Origin: Noviherbaspirillum_A sp963522035 | Lineage (GTDB): Bacteria > Pseudomonadota > Gammaproteobacteria > Burkholderiales > Burkholderiaceae_D | Assembly: GCA_963522035.1 (NCBI GenBank) | Contig: CAUQYP010000002.1 | Coordinates: forward strand, 36,370 to 100,369 | DNA length: 64,000 nucleotides | Direction of reading: 5' to 3' | Shown here: piece after piece, positions 57,913-64,000 of the stretch | Layout: every line of letters starts with the position of its first letter | Position numbering within the stretch: the stretch's first letter is position 1 | Translations under genes and position numbers: made by a program | The notes under the pieces: model-generated | What the model saw: the letters and a program-made list of their open reading frames with translations, nothing else | Database searches by the model: none | What the model was told of the DNA's origin: nothing

Positions 57913-60357
57913 ATGTTCTCCTTCTTCAAATCCTCCAAAGCATCCCGGCAGCCATTGCTGATCAATGGCGACCGCAAGTCCGTGCCGTTCGAGAAGATGA
58001 CCGTGCGCGCCTGTGATACCGACAGCCAGATGTTCTATATGTCGGACGGAAAGGAATTCTATCTGGGCGCATGCTATACGGGCCTGCCCATCACCGGCGC
58101 GGATGCCGCCACGGTCGAGAAGTTTAAATCGGCCCTGAGCATGCAGATCCCGGCTGGCAGTTTCGTCCAGTTCGCCCTGTTGAGCAGCCCCGATGTGGAA
58201 GGGTATCTGTCCCAGTACCTCTCCAACAAGGAACAGGCGACGCCGATTCTCAACGAGCTGGCAACATCACACGCCGCCCACTTTCGCGCCGGCGGCGACA
58301 AGCCCCTTGTCCCGACGTCCGGCATCCTGCTGAACCGTCAGCGGATCATGGTCACGATCAAGGTTCCTTGTCCGAATGCCATCCCGACTGACGCCGATAT
58401 CTATGCCGCACGCGAAATCACGGACCGCATGTTTGAGGCGGTCAAGGCCACCGGCATCAGCCTGAGCATGATGGATGCGCAGCAGTATTTGCATACCATG
58501 CGCCTTCTGACCCATCTCTGGGAAAAGCCGTCGGACGAGTACGACGAAGAAAAGCCGTTGCGCGAGCAGATATTCCATACCGGGGACGCGGTCGACTTCA
58601 CCGACAAGTCCACCATCAACTTCCATGATGGCGAATTCTTCTCCAAAGCCCTGAGCGTCAAATTCTTTCCTAAGCGCACCCGCCTGGCCGTGATGAACAG
58701 CATCATCGGCGATCCGCAAGGCCTGAGCAACCAGATCACCGATCCGTACTACATGGTGTTGACGCTGCATTATCCTGACCAGGTCGCCAAGGCAGAATGG
58801 GTCAAGAGCCGGTCCGCGATGATCAATCACCAGGTGTTTGGGCCGACTTCGCACATGATTCCGGTGCTGGGCTACAAGAAGGCCGGCATCGACACGCTGG
58901 TGCATGAGATGGAAGGCCGCGGCGGCATCCTGTGCGAGCTGAATTTCACCGTCTTTCTTTTCTCAAAGTCGAAAGAGCGCCTCAACAAGCTCGGAGCCGG
59001 CCTGCAAGCGTATTACTCGTCGATTGGCTTCGAAATGCGCGAAGACAAGCGCATCCTGGAGCCGCTTTTCTACAACCTGCTGCCGCTGAACACGACCCGC
59101 GAAGGCGTCAAGAATCTCTATCGCTTTCACACGATGGCAATCAGCCATGCGGTCCAATTCCTGCCGATTTTCGGTGAATGGACGGGAACGGGCACCTCCG
59201 GCGCCATGATGCTGATGTCGCGTCGCGGCCAGCCGGTCCTGTTCGACCTGTACGATTCGCAGACCAACTTCAACGCCGTGGTCTTTGCCGAGTCCGGTGC
59301 CGGCAAGTCGTTTTTCACACAACAACTTGTGACCGACTACCTCGCAGAAGGTGCCAAGATATGGGTCATCGACACCGGCCGGAGCTATGAAAAGGCAGCG
59401 AATGCGAACAACGGCACCTTCATCGAATTCGACACGGAATCCGATATCTGCCTGAACCCGTTTACGCACATCGATGGCAATCTGGACGAGGAAATGGACA
59501 TCCTCAAGGCGATGATCGCCAAAATGGCCGCGCCCGAGGAAGTCCTGGACGATTACCGCATGGCGCTGCTGGAGCAAGCCATCACCACGACCTATAAGCG
59601 ATACGGCAATGCCTCCACGGTCACCGCGGTGGCGGAGTGCTGCATTCAGTCACCCGACCCGGAAGCCCAGCGTCTCGGTAAGCAGCTTTTCCCGTTCGCC
59701 GGCGGCGCTTACACGCGCTGGTTCGATGGCGAAAACAATCTGAACATGGACAATGCCTTCGTCGTGCTGGAACTGCAGGAACTGAAGTCGAAGAAGGCCC
59801 TGCAACAGGTCATCCTCCTGCAGCTGATGGCCCGCATCAATCACGAAATCTTCCTCACGCACGGCCGGCGCAAGATCCTCATTCTGGAAGAAGCATGGGA
59901 GTCGCTCAACGACCCGGTGATGGGCAAGGCCATGGAAGCGGTCTACCGCAAGGCGCGTAAGCATGACGCAGCCGTGATCGTGGTTACCCAGTCGGTAGCT
60001 GACCTCTACGGTTCGCCCAATGCGCGGGCCATCTACGAGAACTCGGCATGGCAGCTGATTCTGAAGCAGAAGGGCGAGTCGATTGATTCCGCCATCGAGG
60101 GTAAGCAATTCAAGATCGACGCCTACGGCGCCTACATGCTCAAGTCAGTACACACCAATTCCGGCAGGTACAGCGAGATCATGATCAAGCAGTCCGAAAG
60201 TGACTGGGGCATTGCCCGGCTCGTGGTCAGCCCGTTCAGTCAGGTCCTGTTCTCCACCAAGGGTGCCGAGCGCGACGTCATCCTTGACGCGATGAAGAAT
60301 GGAGAAAGCGCCGTCGATGCCGTTAACGCCTTTCTGCAGCACCGCGAAGCTGCTTGA
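57913..60357 (+). CDS. traC: F-type transfer ATPase TraC (VirB4-like)
   Basis: 814 residues. Walker A ESGAGKS at residues 460-466, Walker B in RKILILEEAWESL, and the TraC N-terminal domain including FEMREDKRILEPLFYNLLPL. Cytoplasmic ATPase that drives pilus assembly. The ribosome site is unclear (start near the hairpin), which could be a point of control. Confidence 0.95.
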   Translation: MFSFFKSSKASRQPLLINGDRKSVPFEKMTVRACDTDSQMFYMSDGKEFYLGACYTGLPITGADAATVEKFKSALSMQIPAGSFVQFALLSSPDVEGYLSQYLSNKEQATPILNELATSHAAHFRAGGDKPLVPTSGILLNRQRIMVTIKVPCPNAIPTDADIYAAREITDRMFEAVKATGISLSMMDAQQYLHTMRLLTHLWEKPSDEYDEEKPLREQIFHTGDAVDFTDKSTINFHDGEFFSKALSVKFFPKRTRLAVMNSIIGDPQGLSNQITDPYYMVLTLHYPDQVAKAEWVKSRSAMINHQVFGPTSHMIPVLGYKKAGIDTLVHEMEGRGGILCELNFTVFLFSKSKERLNKLGAGLQAYYSSIGFEMREDKRILEPLFYNLLPLNTTREGVKNLYRFHTMAISHAVQFLPIFGEWTGTGTSGAMMLMSRRGQPVLFDLYDSQTNFNAVVFAESGAGKSFFTQQLVTDYLAEGAKIWVIDTGRSYEKAANANNGTFIEFDTESDICLNPFTHIDGNLDEEMDILKAMIAKMAAPEEVLDDYRMALLEQAITTTYKRYGNASTVTAVAECCIQSPDPEAQRLGKQLFPFAGGAYTRWFDGENNLNMDNAFVVLELQELKSKKALQQVILLQLMARINHEIFLTHGRRKILILEEAWESLNDPVMGKAMEAVYRKARKHDAAVIVVTQSVADLYGSPNARAIYENSAWQLILKQKGESIDSAIEGKQFKIDAYGAYMLKSVHTNSGRYSEIMIKQSESDWGIARLVVSPFSQVLFSTKGAERDVILDAMKNGESAVDAVNAFLQHREAA

Positions 60358-60391
60358 ACCGAACGCCTAACCAATTTATTGAGAAAAGATC

Positions 60392-60805
60392 ATGTCCGAC
60401 ACTAATATCGCTCCAGCCACTCCGTCAACCCAGCCAGCACCAGCGCCAGCCGCAGCAGGCGTGTCGCTCGTTACCGCCTGTGTGATAGCGGCCGTCTTCT
60501 CCGCGTTCAGTGGGATGGCGTCCTGGCATTTCGCCTCGCAAAACGTAGGCGGGACCCAGGTTGCTGTTATCGATTCGGGCAAGATTGCCCGCCAGGCCAT
60601 GAATACGACGCTTGCCAAGCCGGACATGAATCCCGAAAAGGCCGCAGCCGAAGCGGACGCTTTCATCGAAAAGCTCAACATGACCATGGAAGAGTATACG
60701 GATGCCGGCATCGTCGTCGTCAATACCAGCGTGGCACTGACGCGCCCCGCAGGAAACGACATCACCCAGACGATTGCCGCCAAGCTTGGCGTGAAGCTCC
60801 AATGA
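60392..60805 (+). CDS. trbI: F-type protein TrbI
   Basis: 137 residues: Pro/Ala-rich N-terminus, one membrane span (about 27-48) with GMASWHFA, and a periplasmic C-terminal domain with VAVIDSGKIARQAM and helical end. Matches small TrbI-type proteins that affect pilus retraction in F. Stop overlaps the next gene by four bases. Confidence 0.8.
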   Translation: MSDTNIAPATPSTQPAPAPAAAGVSLVTACVIAAVFSAFSGMASWHFASQNVGGTQVAVIDSGKIARQAMNTTLAKPDMNPEKAAAEADAFIEKLNMTMEEYTDAGIVVVNTSVALTRPAGNDITQTIAAKLGVKLQ

Positions 60806-61368
60806 CCTTTCTGTCTCCTCTTGCCCGGTCACAGGGGGTGCGCTGGCAAGCCTTCTGGGCTGGCGAGAGCAACAGGAAATTCGCTAAAAAGGCGCTTCTG
60901 TGGACAGCGATTTCGTTATCCGTTTTGTACCCGCTTCTCAGCATGGCCACCCAAAACATTCGGATCGGCCTGGATCTTCAGGAAGTGCGGTGCCTGCCAT
61001 GGCGGGTGTATCTGCTTGAACTTGGCCGCCCGGAACAGATGACTAAAGGCGGCGTTGTCGCTTTCAAGCCGCGCGATGGCTTGATGGGCCCCAAGTTCGA
61101 AGGCCGCCTGGTCGGGAAAATGATTGCCGGTGTTCCGGGTGACGTTCTTGAAGTCCGACAGGACGTTGCCTATGTAAATGGCAAACGGGTCGGAGAACTG
61201 GTCCTACTTCCCAAATTGCATGCCAAGCCGGGTTCATATGATCGTCGCGAGACGGTCCCTGCCGGCAAGATTCTCGTCCTCGGCACCGAGCCGCGCAGCT
61301 ATGACGGACGGTACTGGGGATTTCTTGACCAGTCCGCCGTGATCGGTAGCGTCAAGCCCCTTTTCTGA
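60802..61368 (+). CDS. S26-family transfer peptidase (TraF/TrhF type), 188 aa
   Basis: One N-terminal membrane span (about 31-48) and a signal-peptidase-like domain: RCLPWRVYLL, KGGVVAFKPRD, GKMIAGVPGDVLEVRQDVAYVNG, and a SYDGRYWG end. The Lys in GKMIAGVPGD is the expected general base. At the place of the usual nucleophile Ser (S-x-P-x3-Y) there is Cys (C-L-P-x3-Y). It probably processes the pilin or another transfer protein. Followed by traF after 73 bases. Confidence 0.85.
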   Translation: MTFLSPLARSQGVRWQAFWAGESNRKFAKKALLWTAISLSVLYPLLSMATQNIRIGLDLQEVRCLPWRVYLLELGRPEQMTKGGVVAFKPRDGLMGPKFEGRLVGKMIAGVPGDVLEVRQDVAYVNGKRVGELVLLPKLHAKPGSYDRRETVPAGKILVLGTEPRSYDGRYWGFLDQSAVIGSVKPLF

Positions 61369-61441
61369 CACAGCGGTCGTTCTGGCCGCGGTTTATTCCT
61401 TGCTGGCAACATAACATACTGATACAGTATCGCTATCTGTT

Positions 61442-62380
61442 ATGCGTTGGATTAATATGCTCGCCAAAACCCTACTTTTCGCCGCTGTTGCTTTCAGCCT
61501 GCCCGCCATGGCGCAGGAGGAGCCCGCTGCTGGCCAGTTCTTTTCCCGGAAATCAGAAGGCTGGTACTGGTATATCGATCCAAGGGATGAGGTAAAGCCG
61601 GAGCCTCCGAAGGTGCAGCCCCCGAAGCCATCCGCCAAGACCGCCGAGCCGGCAAAGGCCGCGCCTTTTTCAGTGGAATGGCTGCGCACCAATATGCCCA
61701 AGTTGCTTGATGCCGCGATCAACGATCCCACCAAGGAAAACGTCGAGGCCTATCTCTACGCGCAGCGGGTCACGATGGACAAGTCGCAGCGCTATGCGGA
61801 GCAGTCACAGCGCGTTGTCGCTGCCGATCCCTTCCTTGATGAAAATAACCGGGTCCCGATCGCCTCCTACACCAAGCCGTTCTTCCTCCGCCAGGCGCAG
61901 GAAGGCAAGCTCGAAGCACTCAAGCACGTCGCGACCGTGGGCGGGCTATGGGTTTTCTTCGATTCCAAGTGCAATTTCTGTCAGCCCCAGGTCAATACCG
62001 CTAACGAACTGGCCAAGAAGTACGGCTTGATTACCAAGTTCATTTCCATGGATGGAAAAGGACTTCCCAACGTCAAGCAATTTGTCCGCGATAGCGGGCA
62101 GGCCAAGCGTCTGAACCTCAAGATCACGCCGACGACCGTCCTTGTCGTGCCACCTAACAACTTCTTCGTGGTTTCGCAGGGAATCATGGCGCAGGACCAG
62201 CTTAGCGACCGCATTCTCCTCGCGGCCGACAGCAATGCTCTCCTGCCGAAGGATCTGTCGGCAAAGATGAATTCCTATGACCGCGGCGTGCTGACCACTG
62301 ACGACACCCAGCAGGGCCGCACGGATGATCCGAAGGTGTGGGTCAAGTACCTGAAAGACCGGCTGGAAAGTCGCTACTAA
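61442..62380 (+). CDS. traF: F-type pilus assembly protein TraF
   Basis: 312 residues: signal peptide (to about AMA at 22-24), Lys/Pro-rich linker, then the thioredoxin-like TraF domain with FFDSKCNFCQPQ (C-x2-C) and the cis-Pro region ITPTTVLV. A periplasmic protein of pilus assembly; here, unlike F TraF, it has a C-x2-C and so may be redox active. Starts at 61442 or 61457 (MLAKTL). Confidence 0.9.
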   Translation: MRWINMLAKTLLFAAVAFSLPAMAQEEPAAGQFFSRKSEGWYWYIDPRDEVKPEPPKVQPPKPSAKTAEPAKAAPFSVEWLRTNMPKLLDAAINDPTKENVEAYLYAQRVTMDKSQRYAEQSQRVVAADPFLDENNRVPIASYTKPFFLRQAQEGKLEALKHVATVGGLWVFFDSKCNFCQPQVNTANELAKKYGLITKFISMDGKGLPNVKQFVRDSGQAKRLNLKITPTTVLVVPPNNFFVVSQGIMAQDQLSDRILLAADSNALLPKDLSAKMNSYDRGVLTTDDTQQGRTDDPKVWVKYLKDRLESRY

Positions 62381-62401
62381 TTTCTATAAAGGGCACACGT
62401 T

Positions 62402-63844
62402 GTGAAAAAACCATTTAAGAAAGCGCTTGCCGGCCTTGTCGGATTGGCGTTGCTGACGTCGGCCTTGAATTCCCATGCCGGGCTGCAGGACGCGCTGGAT
62501 GGCATGTTCATGTCCAATGCCACTTCGCCAGCCGCGTTCGAGAGTCAGACGCGCGGCGGCTTTGTCGGCGGCGGGTTGGGCGTTCGGGCACCGATACGAA
62601 GCATCAATCTTGTGGCATTCGACCCGCCCCGGTTTTCTGCCGGATGCGGCGGCATCGACCTGTTCGGCGGCTCGTTCAGCTTCATCAATGCGGACCAGAT
62701 TGTCGCGTTGTTCAGGCAGATTGCCGCCAATTCGATTGGACTGGCCTTCAAGGCGGCGATTGACGCTATCAATCCGCAGTTGGGCAACCTGATGCAAAAC
62801 TTTCAGTCGGCGATGCAGTCACTTAATGAAAACATGAAGAACACCTGTGCGATCGCCAATCAGGTAGTGAAAGGGTTTAGCGATCCGAACGCACGGGCAG
62901 AGATGGCCCAGAATGGTGCTGCCGCCGGCGAGGCTGCTGTCGGTGCTTTTAGCGACCTGATGGGGGGTATCACCCAGCTCTTTACTTCGCCCAAGAAGAC
63001 GGTGGCTGACGCCAACGATAACGGCACCTGCGCCGACTGCGGCAATCCCGTCTGGAAGGCGCTGACAGACTCCAACCCCGGCCAATTGCTGGGCAATCCA
63101 GGATCTTCGCAAACGGACGCCGCCAGCGATAACGAGATCATCATGAGCCTGATCGGCTCAGTCGTGATCTCCCCCGCCGACAGGACGGAGACGGACGCCA
63201 ATGCCAAGCCGAAAGCCGATCCGGGCTCCGAGAAATCACCGCCCTTGACGATTACTCAGCTACGCTCTGGCAACACTAATGGCAATCCTTTCAAGGTGCT
63301 TTACTGCGACGATGGCAAGGATCGCACCAAGTGCCTGATCGTGAAAGAGAAGGATTTCAACTTCCCGGGCACCCTTGGCTACACCAACCAGATGCTGTTT
63401 GGCGACAAGGATGGGAGTACGGTCCAGGCCACTTCAATTGTCGGCAAACTGACGGGCTGCACCACGAGTAAATGCGGGTTTACCAGTGCACAACAGTCAT
63501 TTATCAATTCAGTTCGCCCCCCGCTTTTGGGGCTAATCAAGGATGTGCAAGCCCACGGCGGAGCAGTCGAGCAAATTGCACGCGACCTGGCTCCAGTTAT
63601 CGCTGACGAACTCGCAGAAAGATATGGCATGGCCGCAGTCACTGCCGCCAGAAAGGCATGGGACGGCGTCAAGGTCACGCAGCCGGACTTTGTGCCCCGC
63701 GCGCTGGAGGAGCGGGCACGTGAGCTGGCAGCAGTCCGGCTTGCAGCCGAAGCCAACAACAAACGTGTGCTCGATGCCACGGCCATGGTCAAGCAGATCA
63801 TTTCCAAGAACTCTGCTGTTTTCGTCCAAACCAGCGCCAATTAA
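62402..63844 (+). CDS. traH: F-type pilus assembly protein TraH
   Basis: 480 residues from a GTG start. Signal peptide to about residue 25 (SHA). The TraH hallmark FSAGCGGIDLFGGSFSFI and cysteine-bearing central part are visible; C-terminal helical third. Periplasmic; works with TraF and TraW. Followed by a traG-like start after nine bases. Confidence 0.95.
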   Translation: MKKPFKKALAGLVGLALLTSALNSHAGLQDALDGMFMSNATSPAAFESQTRGGFVGGGLGVRAPIRSINLVAFDPPRFSAGCGGIDLFGGSFSFINADQIVALFRQIAANSIGLAFKAAIDAINPQLGNLMQNFQSAMQSLNENMKNTCAIANQVVKGFSDPNARAEMAQNGAAAGEAAVGAFSDLMGGITQLFTSPKKTVADANDNGTCADCGNPVWKALTDSNPGQLLGNPGSSQTDAASDNEIIMSLIGSVVISPADRTETDANAKPKADPGSEKSPPLTITQLRSGNTNGNPFKVLYCDDGKDRTKCLIVKEKDFNFPGTLGYTNQMLFGDKDGSTVQATSIVGKLTGCTTSKCGFTSAQQSFINSVRPPLLGLIKDVQAHGGAVEQIARDLAPVIADELAERYGMAAVTAARKAWDGVKVTQPDFVPRALEERARELAAVRLAAEANNKRVLDATAMVKQIISKNSAVFVQTSAN

Positions 63845-63853
63845 GGAAACGCA

Positions 63854-64000
63854 GTGCTTACTTTTCCCGTCTACGTCCTGGGTGACGCTTCGTCGTTCTA
63901 CTCGGTGTTGAACAGTGTGGCGATGATATTCGGCCAGAAGGGCTTTAGGGCACCTCGAATTACACCTGATTTCGGCGTCATCAGCGAGCCAAGCGTTTGA
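63854..64000 (+). CDS. traG: N-terminus of a TraG-like protein, apparently ending early (window edge)
   Basis: GTG at 63854 after TTAAGGAAACGCA begins LTFPVYVLGDASSFYSVLNS, then VAMIF, the usual start of TraG, which normally runs to about 900 residues. The frame then diverges from TraG-like sequence and meets TGA at 63998-64000. The unlike part (from about 63930) may be the end of an insertion sequence or result from a frameshift. The window ends here, so this cannot be resolved. Confidence 0.55.
   Translation: MLTFPVYVLGDASSFYSVLNSVAMIFGQKGFRAPRITPDFGVISEPSV

Noticed and set aside
1..64000. CRISPR arrays, tRNA and rRNA genes
   Set aside because: No regularly spaced repeat arrays, cloverleaf-type sequences or rRNA segments were noticed on reading; no scan was run.

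Overview
The window looks like part of a large conjugative plasmid (or a plasmid-like integrative element) from a betaproteobacterium, most likely Burkholderiales and possibly Oxalobacteraceae. The evidence is an F-type mating-pair-formation locus, a PRTRC-cassette ThiF gene at the left edge, a DUF4148 secreted protein, a PEP-CTERM surface protein, and no chromosomal housekeeping operons, rRNA or tRNA. The host assignment is inference from protein style only.

Layout. (1) 1-13 kb and 20-28 kb: a string of mostly single-gene cassettes, many with their own AGGAG ribosome site and a strong intrinsic terminator. They include a PRTRC ThiF protein, a tRNA-guanine-transglycosylase/DpdA-like protein with a DUF6884-like partner, a DUF4942-type adenine methyltransferase, two PAPS-reductase-like proteins (one DndC-like, one directly behind a ParB-like gene), three paralogous coiled-coil proteins and several tiny membrane proteins. 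(2) 13-20 kb: unknown genes, a PEP-CTERM protein, a minimal M50 protease, and an SOS-controlled umuDC operon behind a perfect LexA box. (3) 28-32.5 kb: a SprT-like protease, then a compact dsbC-traW-traU-trbC operon. (4) 32.5-47 kb: accessory genes, with CoiA-like and other PD-(D/E)xK-like proteins, a MazF/PemK-like toxin, a degenerate tyrosine recombinase, a frameshifted NAD-dependent DNA ligase and a CHC2/Toprim primase. (5) 47.4-48.6 kb: an IS5-family element with a CTAA target duplication that cut the 3' end of a neighbouring gene. (6) 49-52.9 kb, minus strand: a Rad52-like annealing protein, the TraD/VirD4 coupling protein and downstream genes. (7) 53.1 kb to the right edge, plus strand: an OmpA-family protein, traL-E-K-B-V-A, a hairpin terminator, then traC, trbI, an S26 peptidase, traF, traH and the start of a traG-like gene.

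How it works together. Regions 3, 6 and 7 build and couple an F-type type IV secretion system. The relaxase, oriT, traN, most of traG and the replication initiator are not seen here. The 1-28 kb cassettes resemble the leading-region cargo of conjugative plasmids: nucleic-acid modification, SOS polymerase and partition-like genes that could protect or establish incoming DNA. The most interesting candidates for undescribed biology are the TGT-like/DUF6884-like pair (2850-4781), the hairpin-ParB-PAPS reductase block (19791-22126), and the three-member coiled-coil family (5745, 22356, 26150), two of whose genes share one promoter design.
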